DNA from: Actinomycetota bacterium
Lineage (GTDB): Bacteria > Actinomycetota > Acidimicrobiia > IMCC26256 > PALSA-610
DNA length: 56,714 nt
NCBI GenBank assembly: GCA_003134555.1
Contig: PLBO01000070.1
Location: forward strand, 18,400-75,113
Direction: 5' to 3'
In this document: one piece after another, positions 6,840-15,408 of the stretch
How the letters are laid out: every line of letters begins with the position of its first letter
Numbering within the stretch: the first letter of the stretch is position 1
Notes under the pieces: generated by a model
What the model was told of the DNA's origin: nothing
The model's input: only the letters and a program-made list of their open reading frames with translations
Database searches by the model: none
Made by a program: the position numbers and the translations under genes

Positions 6840-8438
6840 GACCGGGTCTGGATCGACGACGGTGACGAGCGGACGATCATCGATCTGCTGCGTCAGCGGC
6901 TCGAGCGGGACCCCGATGGCGAGTACCTCGATGTCGTCGGCACGAAGGTGTCAGCGGCCGACGTGATCGACCGCGGTGGCCGGATTGCTGCGGTGCTGGC
7001 CGATCTTGGCGTGCCACGCGGCGGGCGCGTCGCCACGCTCGTGGAGAACTCGCCGGATGCCGCGCTCGCCTGGTGGGGCACCATCCTCGCCGGCGGTGTC
7101 GCGGTGCCGATCAACACGGCGTACAAGGGGGAGTACCTCCGCCATCAACTCGCGGACTCGGGGTCGACGGTCCTGCTTGTCGAACCGGCGCTCGTCGAGC
7201 GAGCGGCCCGCATCGCGGGTGATATCCCGAGCCTCGACCACGTCGTCGTGCTCGGCGACGCGGACTGGCATGACCGGTTGGCTTCGTCGCCTGTGGCCCC
7301 GGCGGCCGCGGTGCGGCCGTCGGACCTCGGTACCTTCATCTACACGGGCGGCACGACCGGCCCGTCGAAGGGGTGCATGCTGAGCCACCGGTACCACGAG
7401 GTGCTGTCGCGGCAGATCGGCATGTGCTGGAAGCGCACGGCCGACGATGTTGTCTGGACGCCGTTGCCACTGTTCCACTTCAACGCCATCGTCACGGCGG
7501 TCCTCGGACCGCTGATCTATGGCGGTCGAGCGGCGATCGAGCACCGGTTCTCCGTGTCCCGGTTCTGGTCGGAGATCAACCGCACCGGCGCGACGATCAC
7601 CTCGACACTCGGCACCATGGCCTACCTGCTCGCCCACGATGTGGACCGACCAGAGATGCCGCTGTCGGGCTCGACGAGCGCCAACGCCTCGCTGCGGCTG
7701 ATCGGCGCGGCGCCCCTGCCCACCGAGGTGGACTCCATTCTCAAAGAACGGTTTGGAGTCAACACGTTCAGCGGCGCCTACGGCACCACGGAGGCGTCTC
7801 TTCTCTCCTGGCAGCCGCCGGGCGTGGCCAACAAGCCCAACGCGGCCGGTGTCATCAACGATGAGTACTTCGACGTCCGGATCTTCGACGACGACGATCA
7901 CGAGCTACCACGGGAGACGTCGGGCGAGATCGTCGTGCGCCCCAAGCGGCCGCACACCATGTTTGAGGGGTACTGGGGTCGCCCCGAGGCGACGGTCGAA
8001 TCGAGCCGCAACTGGTGGTACCACACCGGGGACATCGGACGGATCGACGACGAGGGGTACCTCTACTTCGTCGACCGGAAGGCTGACTACCTGCGGCGCC
8101 GCGGCGAGAACATCTCGAGCTTCGAGATGGAAAAGGTGTTGTACGGCCATGCCGTGATCAAGGACGTGGCGGTGCATGCGGTACCCAGCCCGCTCGGCGA
8201 GGACGACGTCAAGGTCACCGCGGTGCTGCAGGAGGATTCGAGCGTCGGCGAGGAGGAGCTGTGCCGCTGGATCGCCGACCGCGTGCCTTTCTTTGCCATC
8301 CCGCGCTATATCGAGTTCCGCTCCGATCTTCCCCGAAACCCCGTCGGGCGCGTGCTCAAGTACCAGCTTCGGGACGAGGGCGTCACGGAGCACACCTGGG
8401 ACCGTGAGGCGGCCGGGGTGACCTTCGACCGGCGCTGA
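6834..8438 (+). CDS. AMP-binding acyl-CoA ligase
   Basis: The 534-residue adenylate-forming enzyme activates a carboxylic acid with ATP and joins it to CoA. The phosphate-binding motif is YTGGTTGPSKG at about residues 170-180, the adenine-site motif is GAYGTTEASLL, the hinge-proximal motif is YHTGDIGRIDDEGYLYFVDR, and the C-terminal catalytic lysine region is NPVGRVLKYQLRDEG. GTG 6834 is used. It lies 45 bp after the TetR gene on the same strand and probably belongs to that regulon. The DYLRRRGENIS variant is typical of CaiC-like ligases rather than long-chain FadD. Confidence 0.88.
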   Translation: MNDRVWIDDGDERTIIDLLRQRLERDPDGEYLDVVGTKVSAADVIDRGGRIAAVLADLGVPRGGRVATLVENSPDAALAWWGTILAGGVAVPINTAYKGEYLRHQLADSGSTVLLVEPALVERAARIAGDIPSLDHVVVLGDADWHDRLASSPVAPAAAVRPSDLGTFIYTGGTTGPSKGCMLSHRYHEVLSRQIGMCWKRTADDVVWTPLPLFHFNAIVTAVLGPLIYGGRAAIEHRFSVSRFWSEINRTGATITSTLGTMAYLLAHDVDRPEMPLSGSTSANASLRLIGAAPLPTEVDSILKERFGVNTFSGAYGTTEASLLSWQPPGVANKPNAAGVINDEYFDVRIFDDDDHELPRETSGEIVVRPKRPHTMFEGYWGRPEATVESSRNWWYHTGDIGRIDDEGYLYFVDRKADYLRRRGENISSFEMEKVLYGHAVIKDVAVHAVPSPLGEDDVKVTAVLQEDSSVGEEELCRWIADRVPFFAIPRYIEFRSDLPRNPVGRVLKYQLRDEGVTEHTWDREAAGVTFDRR

Positions 8439-8511
8439 CACACGCCCGAAAGCGCCGCATTCGGCGGGCAAATCGACCTCAGTTCCCGTACGAACGGTCC
8501 GATACCTGTCG

Positions 8512-9369
8512 ATGCGCAAATGCGGGTCGTGCGGCTCCCTGCTGCTCGGTGAAGGTGATACCTGTACCCGCTGCGGCGCGCCGCTGCCGGCGCTGACTCC
8601 GGCCGGCGCTCCCGCGGCCGCCGCCCCGGCGTCGTGGGGCGGTCCTTCCGCCTCGGCGCCCCCGCGATCGTCGTTCGGCCGGCTGTCGATCCCGCCGCCG
8701 GTCGGGCCGACCGCTCCCGCGAGCGGGCCGGAGGGTCCACCTTCGGCGTTGCCGGCACTGCGCGAGGCCTGGCAGCCCATGACGATGCCGGCTCCGGTCC
8801 GCCGGCCGGGCCCGACCCGGCTGGGCCTGGTCGCGCTCGCAGTCTCGGTCGCGCTTTTGTCCGGGGCAGGCGTAACCCGTCTGTTGCATTCGGACCCACT
8901 TCCGTCGGGCACCAGCGCGTTCGTCGACGGCGGCGGCGTCACCTACACGTCGGCCGACGGCGCGTTCCTCGTGCAGCTGCCGCAATCGCCCACGATCGAC
9001 CGACGAACGATCACCGTCGACTCGGTGTCGGCGACCATCTACACCGCCATCGCCTCGAGCAACGACTATGAGATCGGCGCCGCCAGCATCGCGTTTCCGA
9101 TCTCGATATCGCCCGATCGCGTCAACGCTGTACTCGAGTCGGCCCTGGCGGAGGGCATCCACGGTTCGAACGGCAAGCTCGTGCACAAGGACGTGACGAT
9201 GCGCGGCTCGCAGCCCGCGATCGAGGGCCGCTTCAACGCGCCGGACGGCTACAAGGCGCACCTGCTCGTCGTGTCGTCGGGCTCGACGCTCATCATGTTG
9301 ATCGTGCACGCGAAGACGGGGACCGAACGGCTGTACAAGGCGCTCGAGACGTCATTGCTGGTTCGATAG
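8512..9369 (+). CDS. Zinc-ribbon protein with a single membrane anchor
   Basis: The 285-residue protein has an N-terminal zinc ribbon (CGSC at residues 4-7, CTRC at about 22-25), a Pro/Ala-rich linker to about residue 100, one transmembrane helix at about 103-125 (LGLVALAVSVALLSGAGV) and a C-terminal domain likely outside the cell. No catalytic motif is visible. The layout, cytoplasmic zinc ribbon plus extracytoplasmic domain, recurs in actinobacterial proteins of unknown function. It shows no clear tie to the flanking catabolic genes. Confidence 0.75.
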   Translation: MRKCGSCGSLLLGEGDTCTRCGAPLPALTPAGAPAAAAPASWGGPSASAPPRSSFGRLSIPPPVGPTAPASGPEGPPSALPALREAWQPMTMPAPVRRPGPTRLGLVALAVSVALLSGAGVTRLLHSDPLPSGTSAFVDGGGVTYTSADGAFLVQLPQSPTIDRRTITVDSVSATIYTAIASSNDYEIGAASIAFPISISPDRVNAVLESALAEGIHGSNGKLVHKDVTMRGSQPAIEGRFNAPDGYKAHLLVVSSGSTLIMLIVHAKTGTERLYKALETSLLVR

Positions 9370-9398
9370 CGGTCGTTCGAGAGCGAAGGTACCGACGC

Positions 9399-10136
9399 TC
9401 AGCGGCGCCGCGCCTTCCAGATCCACTCGGCCGGCCAGCGCCGTGCCCACTTCGGCGGCGCGAAATCGAGGTAGGTCGTCGACGCGTCTTCGCCTGCGCA
9501 CAGCTCGACGAGATCCTCGACTTCGAAGCCGTTCGCGCGCAACACCTTGATCCAGGCGCCGGGCGGGAGCACCCAGTCGATCGTGCCCTCGTCGAGCGCC
9601 ATCTGTCCGAGCTGCGAGTAGTCGATGTGCAGCTTGCGCGTCTGCTGATCGCGTGCGTCGTCCCACGTGAGGTACAGCATCGGGTGCGTACAACAGAACG
9701 CCAGCAGCCCACCGGGCCGCAGGAGACGCGCGCATTCGGACACGCTGACGTCGGGATCACAGAAGCTCAACGCGCCGTGGTCGCAGAACACGACATCGAA
9801 GCTCGAGTCCGCGAACGGCAATTGCTCGCCGCTGGCGTGGACCAGCGGCAGTGTCGCCGCCGACCGCCGGGCGTGCAGGAGTTGCGCATGCGAGACGTCG
9901 AGACCGACGACGCGCGCCCCGCGCTCGGCGAGCGCGACCGACCACTGCGCCGCGCCGCATCCGAGCTCGAGCACGCGTAGGCCGTCGACGTCGCCGAGCA
10001 CCTGCAACTCCGACTCGGGGACGCGGTACGCCCCCCACGCCAACGGCGAGCGCGCCAGCTGTTCGCCGTGGGCGGCTTGATAGCTGTCGGCGTCGGCGTC
10101 CCAGAACGCGCGGTTGTGACGAACGTGCGAGCTCAC
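9399..10136 (-). CDS. Class I SAM-dependent methyltransferase
   Basis: A 245-residue enzyme with the methyltransferase_11 fold: motif I LRVLELGCGAAQWS, post-I acidic strand VVGLDVS, motif II SFDVVFCDHGALSF and motif III ARLLRPGGLLAFC. It opens SSHVRHNRAFWDADADSYQ, a common start for small-molecule methyltransferases. GTG 10136 overlaps the stop of the amidohydrolase gene by four bases (GTGA), so the two are translated together. The substrate is unknown. Confidence 0.88.
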   Translation of the reverse strand: MSSHVRHNRAFWDADADSYQAAHGEQLARSPLAWGAYRVPESELQVLGDVDGLRVLELGCGAAQWSVALAERGARVVGLDVSHAQLLHARRSAATLPLVHASGEQLPFADSSFDVVFCDHGALSFCDPDVSVSECARLLRPGGLLAFCCTHPMLYLTWDDARDQQTRKLHIDYSQLGQMALDEGTIDWVLPPGAWIKVLRANGFEVEDLVELCAGEDASTTYLDFAPPKWARRWPAEWIWKARRR

Positions 10137-11410
10137 GCGGTCGGCGCGAACCCGGCCATCGTCATCGGCTCGCGGTGCTCGACCCTCCGACCCTTCGACT
10201 GGATCGACACGTCGTGACCCGAGGCCTCGGCGCGCAACGCGCCGACTGTGCACTTCTCTCGGGCGCGGATCGAGAACGGGTCGAAGCGGAAGAAGCGCAT
10301 CGCGTTCTCGTGCGTCATCTCGTCGATCTCGGGATCGGTGAGGTCGGTGTGCGCCCACGTCTGCATCATTCTCTCGGGCGCATCGGGCCAGATCGCGTCG
10401 CTGTGCGGGTAGTCGGTCTCGATGCAGATCCGGTTGGTGCCGATCTCGCGCGCGTGCCGGGCGCCGAAGTCGTCCTCGATGAAGCAGAGGACCACCCGCT
10501 CCATGAAGACCTGGCTCGGCAACTTGTCGCCGAAGTCGGCGAAGGTCCACGCCTTGTGCGCGGTGTAGGAGTGGTCGAGGCGCTCGAGGAAATAGGGGAT
10601 CCAGCCGATCCCGCCCTCGGAGAGCGCGACGGTGACGTCGGGGAACTTCTTGAACACGGGTGAGAAGATGAGGTCGGCCGCGGCCTGCACGATGTTCATC
10701 GGCGCCAGCGTGATCATCACGTCGACGGGTGCGTCCTCCGCGGTGACCACCAGCTTCGACGACGAGCCGATGTGCATGTTGACGATCGTCCCCTCGTCGC
10801 TGCACGCGCGCCAGAACGGGTCCCAGTGATCGGTGTGCAGGCTCGGCAGGCCGAGGGGCACGGGATTCTCCGGGAAGGTGATGGCGTGACAGCCCGCCCT
10901 CGCGACCCGGTGCACCTCGTCGGCGATCGCGGAGGGGTCCCAGATGGGCGGGATCGCGAGCGGGATCAAGCGATCCGGCGCCGCGCCGCACCATTCCGTG
11001 ATGTGCCAGTCGTTGTACGCGCGGCACAGCGCGAGCGCGGCGTCCTTGTCGTCGAGCGCGGCGAAGAGTCGGCCCGCGAACCCGGGGAGCGACGGGAAGT
11101 TCAGCGAACCGAGTACCCCGTTCGCCGACATGTCGAGCACCCGCTGCTTTACGTCGTAGGTGCCGGGCCGCAGTTCGTCGAAGCTCGTCGGATCCATGCC
11201 GTATTCCTCGGGCGGGCGCCCGGCTACGGCGTTGAGGCCGACGTTCGGGATGTCGAAGTCGAGAAACTTCCAACGGTCGGTGCCGTCGGGCATGTGCTCG
11301 ATCCGCGGCGCGATGTCCTTGTACTTCGCGGGGAGGTGATGCTCGAACAAATCGGGCGGTTCCACGACGTGATCATCGACGCTGACAAGGATCATGTCGT
11401 CCATGCGCAT
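10133..11410 (-). CDS. Amidohydrolase_2 family metal-dependent hydrolase or decarboxylase
   Basis: The 425-residue TIM-barrel protein begins ILVSVDDHVVEPPDLFEHH, the metal-binding opening of amidohydrolase_2 proteins related to ACMSD and to actinobacterial proteins of catabolic loci. IETDYPHSDAIWPDA is the C-terminal catalytic Asp region, and a middle segment reads EGGIGWIPYFLERLDH. Family members decarboxylate or hydrolyse ring-derived acids using a divalent metal. It is transcribed divergently from the thiolase-like gene at 11455 across 44 bp. TAAACT 7 nt before ATG 11410 suggests a leaderless transcript. Confidence 0.85.
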   Translation of the reverse strand: MRMDDMILVSVDDHVVEPPDLFEHHLPAKYKDIAPRIEHMPDGTDRWKFLDFDIPNVGLNAVAGRPPEEYGMDPTSFDELRPGTYDVKQRVLDMSANGVLGSLNFPSLPGFAGRLFAALDDKDAALALCRAYNDWHITEWCGAAPDRLIPLAIPPIWDPSAIADEVHRVARAGCHAITFPENPVPLGLPSLHTDHWDPFWRACSDEGTIVNMHIGSSSKLVVTAEDAPVDVMITLAPMNIVQAAADLIFSPVFKKFPDVTVALSEGGIGWIPYFLERLDHSYTAHKAWTFADFGDKLPSQVFMERVVLCFIEDDFGARHAREIGTNRICIETDYPHSDAIWPDAPERMMQTWAHTDLTDPEIDEMTHENAMRFFRFDPFSIRAREKCTVGALRAEASGHDVSIQSKGRRVEHREPMTMAGFAPTA

Positions 11411-11417
11411 GACGCGG

Positions 11418-11446
11418 AGTTTACGTCGCTCGCCTTGGGCTAGCTT
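11418..11446. promoter_or_regulatory. Divergent leaderless promoters between amidohydrolase and thiolase-like genes
   Basis: On the minus strand TAAACT (11418-11423) lies 7 nt before ATG 11410. On the plus strand TAGCTT (11441-11446) lies 8 nt before GTG 11455. Neither gene has a clear Shine-Dalgarno. The -35 elements would have to overlap within the 44-bp gap. Confidence 0.5.
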
Positions 11447-11454
11447 CCCGGCTC

Positions 11455-12630
11455 GTGCAGAGACGGGTGTGTATCGTCGGGGTCGGGCTGTCGGACGGTC
11501 CGGTGACCCCGGAGCTCAGCGGGGTGATGCTCGAAGCGCAGTCGTTCCGGCGCGCGCTCGACGACGCCGGCCTCGAGAAGGACGACATCAGCGGCTTGGC
11601 GAGCGCGGGCTACGGCGGCATGCACGAGGTGGCGCTCGCCGAGTACCTCGGCCTGACGCCGCGCTGGCTCGAATCGTCGAGCGTGGGCGGATCGAGCTTC
11701 GAGTTCCACGCGATGCACGCCTACCGCGCCATCCAGAACGGCGACGTCGACACGGTCGCGATCGTGTACGGCAACAACCAGCTGTCGGCGTCGGGGCGCA
11801 CGCTCGGCACCGGTGGGGGCGGCGGTGGCGGCCGCGGTGGAATGGCGCTCCCGTTGCCCATGGCCTACGAGTTCCCGACCGGGCTCACGCTCGTCGGCGC
11901 GTACGCCATGGCCGCGCAACGGCACATGCACGAGTACGGCACCAGACCCGAGCAGCTCGCGTCGATCTCGGTGCAGACGCGTGAGCACGCCGGGCGCAAC
12001 CCGAATGCCATGTATCGCGATCCGATCACGGTCGACGACGTGATGTCGTCGCGACTCGTCGCGGATCCGTTGCACAAGCTCGACTGCTGTGTGATCTCCG
12101 ACGGCGGCTGCTGCGTGATCATGACCACCGAAGAACGCGCGCGCGACCTTCCGCGTCGCCCGGTGTACGTGCGCGGCGCGGCCGGTGGTACCACGCACCA
12201 CTCGATCGCGGCAATGGCCGACATGACGCGCACCGCCGCGGCCGTGAGCGGCCCGAAGGCGTTCGCGGAGGCCGGGATCACGCCCGCCGACGTCGACATG
12301 TTCGCGATGTACGACTCGTTCACTTACACGGTTCTCGTGGTGCTCGAAGATCTCGGGTTCGCGCCCAAGGGTGAGGGCGGCGCGTTCGTGACCGACAACG
12401 GCGGCAACCTGCGGCTCGGTGGCGCGCTCCCGACGAACACCGACGGCGGCGGGCTCTCGTGCACGCATCCCGGTATGCGCGGTCTCTTCTTGTTGTGCGA
12501 GGCGACGCGGCAGCTCCGCGGCGATGCGGGCGACAGCCAGGTACCCGGCGCCGAGATCGCGGTCGCGCACGGCAGCGGCGGCTGGCTATCGACGCAGGGG
12601 ACCGTGGTTCTGGGCACGGAGGGAAACTGA
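11455..12630 (+). CDS. Ltp-type thiolase-like protein (probable acyl-CoA retro-aldolase)
   Basis: The 391-residue protein has the thiolase fold of SCP-x/Ltp lipid-transfer proteins: VCIVGVGLSDG start, SSVGGSSFEFHAMHAYRAI, MYDSFTYTVLVVLEDLGF, LGGALPTNTDGGGLS and the C-terminal AVAHGSGGWLS. The position of the thiolase nucleophilic Cys reads VGGSS, without Cys. Ltp2-type enzymes also lack it and use Tyr residues for retro-aldol cleavage of a beta-hydroxyacyl-CoA. It overlaps the DUF35 gene (ATGA at 12627-12632 region), as expected for an Ltp/DUF35 complex. The substrate is likely a branched or steroid-like acyl-CoA, by inference. Confidence 0.82.
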   Translation: MQRRVCIVGVGLSDGPVTPELSGVMLEAQSFRRALDDAGLEKDDISGLASAGYGGMHEVALAEYLGLTPRWLESSSVGGSSFEFHAMHAYRAIQNGDVDTVAIVYGNNQLSASGRTLGTGGGGGGGRGGMALPLPMAYEFPTGLTLVGAYAMAAQRHMHEYGTRPEQLASISVQTREHAGRNPNAMYRDPITVDDVMSSRLVADPLHKLDCCVISDGGCCVIMTTEERARDLPRRPVYVRGAAGGTTHHSIAAMADMTRTAAAVSGPKAFAEAGITPADVDMFAMYDSFTYTVLVVLEDLGFAPKGEGGAFVTDNGGNLRLGGALPTNTDGGGLSCTHPGMRGLFLLCEATRQLRGDAGDSQVPGAEIAVAHGSGGWLSTQGTVVLGTEGN

Positions 12631-13055
12631 TGCCGGACTGGAGCGAAGTTCCCAAGTGGTTGATGCCGCGCCCGACCCACGAGGACCGGGAGTTCTGGGA
12701 GGGCGCGAGCCGGAGCGAGCTGCGCATCCAACACTGCAGGAGTTGCGGGCGACACCAGCATTACGCGCGGATGCTGTGCAGCCATTGCGGGAAGCAGACC
12801 GTCGATTGGGTGACCGCGACCGGTGGTGGCACCGTCTATTCGTTCACCGTGATCCGCCAGAACGGCGTCCCACCGTTCAACGAACGCGTCCCGTTCGTCG
12901 TGGCGACCATCGACCTCGACGAGGACGGCGCGCGCTTGATCGCGGCGATGCCGGAGCTCGACCCCGCCGACGCGCGCATCGGCATGCGCGTGCGCGCCGC
13001 GTTCCGTCCCGCGGGCGAGCAGCTCGGCTTCGTCGATTTCGTCGCCGCGGACTGA
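12630..13055 (+). CDS. DUF35 OB-fold/zinc-ribbon partner of the thiolase-like protein
   Basis: The 141-residue protein has a rubredoxin-like zinc ribbon (Cys36, Cys39, Cys50, Cys53 in CRSCG and CSHCG) followed by an OB-fold (GGGTVYSFTVIRQNG, then VPFVVATIDLDEDG). DUF35 proteins bind Ltp-type thiolases and help bind the acyl-CoA and complete the active site. Its ATG shares a base with the stop of the preceding gene, so the two subunits are made in equal amounts. It converges on a TetR gene whose stop lies 7 bp away. Confidence 0.88.
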   Translation: MPDWSEVPKWLMPRPTHEDREFWEGASRSELRIQHCRSCGRHQHYARMLCSHCGKQTVDWVTATGGGTVYSFTVIRQNGVPPFNERVPFVVATIDLDEDGARLIAAMPELDPADARIGMRVRAAFRPAGEQLGFVDFVAAD

Positions 13056-13061
13056 GGCCGA

Positions 13062-13661
13062 TCAGGCGTGGTTCGCGGAGCCGTTCGTCCCTCGGCTGAC
13101 GATCGACACGACGAGCTTGGCGAGCACGGCTTCGACCTGCTCGGGCGTGCGCGGCGCGCGTCGTAGCCGTTCGTAGGTGGCGTACGAGGTGAGCGCGCCG
13201 AGTGCGTCGGTGGCTTCGTCGATCGTCCAATGGGCGCGCATCTGGCCGGAGGCCGACAGCGCCTCCATGAGCCGCCGCAATTGTTTGTCGTCGATCCCTT
13301 CGGCGCCCTGATCGCCACCCGTCAGCGCCGTGAGCGTCCGCAGGCCGTTCATGCGTTCCTCGTGCTCCGCCCAGTGCCGGCACACCGCGCCGAGGATGTC
13401 GCGCAGCGCTACCAGCGGATCGGTGGTCGGGGCTCGGGCCTCGTCCATCGTGACCGTCCGGGCGATCGACGACGCGAGCTCGTCGAGCACGGAGCGCTTC
13501 GAGCGGAAGTGCTCGTACACGGTCGCGCGTGCGACTCCGGCTTCCTTGGCCAGCACGTCCATGCTGAACCCGGACGCGCCCCGATCACGGGTCAGACGAC
13601 CGGCGGCATCGACGATGCGCGTGCGGGTTGCGCGGACGAGTTCACGCCGGGTGGGGCTCAT
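13062..13661 (-). CDS. TetR family transcriptional regulator
   Basis: The 199-residue protein begins MSPTRRELVRATRTRIVDAA, followed by the helix-turn-helix FSMDVLAKEAGVARATVYEHF and KRSVLDELASS. The C-terminal domain resembles TetR_C members of unknown ligand. It is convergent with the Ltp/DUF35 pair, 127 bp downstream of the Ppx gene on the same strand, and has a 25-bp inverted repeat 65 bp upstream that may be its operator. Confidence 0.87.
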   Translation of the reverse strand: MSPTRRELVRATRTRIVDAAGRLTRDRGASGFSMDVLAKEAGVARATVYEHFRSKRSVLDELASSIARTVTMDEARAPTTDPLVALRDILGAVCRHWAEHEERMNGLRTLTALTGGDQGAEGIDDKQLRRLMEALSASGQMRAHWTIDEATDALGALTSYATYERLRRAPRTPEQVEAVLAKLVVSIVSRGTNGSANHA

Positions 13662-13725
13662 AGAACGTTTCCCAGATTCATTTGCCTCTGCCTGCTCGCC
13701 GGACCGCCCGGGCCATTTCACCGCT

Positions 13726-13750
13726 CGGGCTTCGAACTTTTCGAATCCCG
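13726..13750. promoter_or_regulatory. 25-bp inverted repeat upstream of tetR
   Basis: CGGGCTTCGAA and TTCGAATCCCG flank a 3-bp centre, with 10 of 11 arm positions paired. It lies between ppx and tetR. It could be the TetR operator or a weak terminator of ppx; there is no T-tract, so operator is favoured. Confidence 0.4.
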
Positions 13751-13788
13751 CCTTCCCGGTTCCCGGCCCAGTCGGGCGTTCGGGCTGG

Positions 13789-15351
13789 TCAGACGTCTGC
13801 CGCCACGCGAGATCCGCCCACGACGAGCTCCAGCTCCCGTTCGAAGACCTTTTCGAAGAGTTCGCGACGTCGCCGCGCACCCCAGAGCTCCAACTCGGCA
13901 TCGTCGTGGGTCGTGAGTCGAATGACAACGAGGTCTTTACCCACAAATGCCTCGAGATCCTCAACCCCGCCCCGGCGGCCTCGATCCAGGCCGTCAGCTA
14001 CCCGTAAGAGAGCGGCGAGCTTCCGGAGCCGGGGCCGGTCGTCGGGGGGAAGGGTGCCGAAGCGGGCCTCGGAAGATTTCGGGTCCCCCCGCCGGTGATG
14101 ACGCACGAGCGCGGCGAGGAATGCGATCTCCGACGGCTCGAACCCGCGCAGCTCGCCGTTCTCGACGAGGTAGGCGGCGTGACGGTGGTGTCCCTTGCGG
14201 GACACGTGCTGGCCGACGTCGTGCAGGAGTGCCGCGAACTCGAGCATCTCGCGGTCGTGCTCGGCGAGCCCGTGGAGCTCGAGGGTCTGGTCGAAGAGTC
14301 GCAGGGCGAGATGTGCGACGTGCGCGGTATGGGCGCCGTCGGAGTTGCAACGCCGGGCGAGGCTCGCGACCGACGCGCGGCGCAACGCTCGCGGATCGTC
14401 CGTCCAGTCGCTCGGGTCGTGGCTGTGCACCGCGTCGAGCACGATGCCCTCGCGCAGCGCCCAGTCGCTTGCGGTCAGGCCGTCGAGCTCGAACAGCTCG
14501 AGCGCCGTCACCAACAAAGTGGAACCGGCCGGGAGCAGCTCGGCACGCCGCTGTTCCTCGAGGCCGGGCATCCGCCGGCGTTCCGATGTCTTCGCGGCCA
14601 TGATGCGTTCGTGGAGCGCGTCGAAGTCGGCGCGAGTCGCCCGCAGGGCGTTCGTGCTCGCGGGCATCGTGCTCTCGCCGGAGCGCAACGCGACCGCCAT
14701 GCGCACGAGGTCGTTGAGCGTTCCGCTCGTGCCGACCGCGAGTCGGGGGCTACGCCCCAGCACCTCGTCGACGAGCGGTTCCAGGCCGGCCCGCACGCGT
14801 TCGTCGAGTCGCTTGCGGTCGGCCGTCGACGGTGGGTCGTCGTGCACGCACTCCGCGGTGAGCCGGCCGACCCCGAGGGGGAGGCTCGTCGCCCACCGAA
14901 GTCCGGCGGCGTCGCCGATCATGACCTCGACGCTTCCGCCGCCGATGTCGACGCACAGCGCGGGCGCGGGCTCGAGCACGACGCTCGCCCGCACCGCCGC
15001 GAACACGAGCCGCGCCTCCTCGATCCCGTTGATCACCTCGACCTCGACGCCGGTCTCGGCCTCGATGCGGTCGACGAGCTCGCTGCCGTTGGCGGCGGTG
15101 CGGATCGCGCTGGTCGCCCGCGCGATCACCTCGCGTGCGCCCAAGGCGTCGGCGAGTTGGCGGAGCCGGCGGACCGCGGCGACGGCACGATCGGCCGTCG
15201 GGCCGGGGATGCGGCCGTGGCGGGCGACGTCGTCGCCGAGGCGCAGCATCTCCTTCTCGCGGGCGACGGCGGTAAATGTGCCGTCGAGGTGCACGTCGGC
15301 GACGAGCAGATGGAAGGAGTTCGATCCGAGGTCGAGCGCGGCGATGCGCAT
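13789..15351 (-). CDS. Ppx/GppA exopolyphosphatase family protein with HD-type C-terminus
   Basis: The 520-residue protein starts MRIAALDLGSNSFHLL, the phosphate-binding opening of the ASKHA fold. A second signature CVDIGGGSVEVMIGD and a third VGTSGTLNDLVRM complete the phosphatase core (about residues 1-300). The C-terminal half has an HD-like domain (HTAHVAHLALRLFDQ, then FAALLHDVGQHVSRKGHH). Family members degrade polyphosphate or pppGpp. Open frame continues upstream to 16575 but is antisense to the aldehyde dehydrogenase; ATG 15351 follows TAGCGT by 8 nt. Confidence 0.9.
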   Translation of the reverse strand: MRIAALDLGSNSFHLLVADVHLDGTFTAVAREKEMLRLGDDVARHGRIPGPTADRAVAAVRRLRQLADALGAREVIARATSAIRTAANGSELVDRIEAETGVEVEVINGIEEARLVFAAVRASVVLEPAPALCVDIGGGSVEVMIGDAAGLRWATSLPLGVGRLTAECVHDDPPSTADRKRLDERVRAGLEPLVDEVLGRSPRLAVGTSGTLNDLVRMAVALRSGESTMPASTNALRATRADFDALHERIMAAKTSERRRMPGLEEQRRAELLPAGSTLLVTALELFELDGLTASDWALREGIVLDAVHSHDPSDWTDDPRALRRASVASLARRCNSDGAHTAHVAHLALRLFDQTLELHGLAEHDREMLEFAALLHDVGQHVSRKGHHRHAAYLVENGELRGFEPSEIAFLAALVRHHRRGDPKSSEARFGTLPPDDRPRLRKLAALLRVADGLDRGRRGGVEDLEAFVGKDLVVIRLTTHDDAELELWGARRRRELFEKVFERELELVVGGSRVAADV

Positions 15352-15408
15352 CGGACGTGACGCTACCCACGCGCGTACCCTGGGCGGACCATCGCGCGGA
15401 GGGAAACC

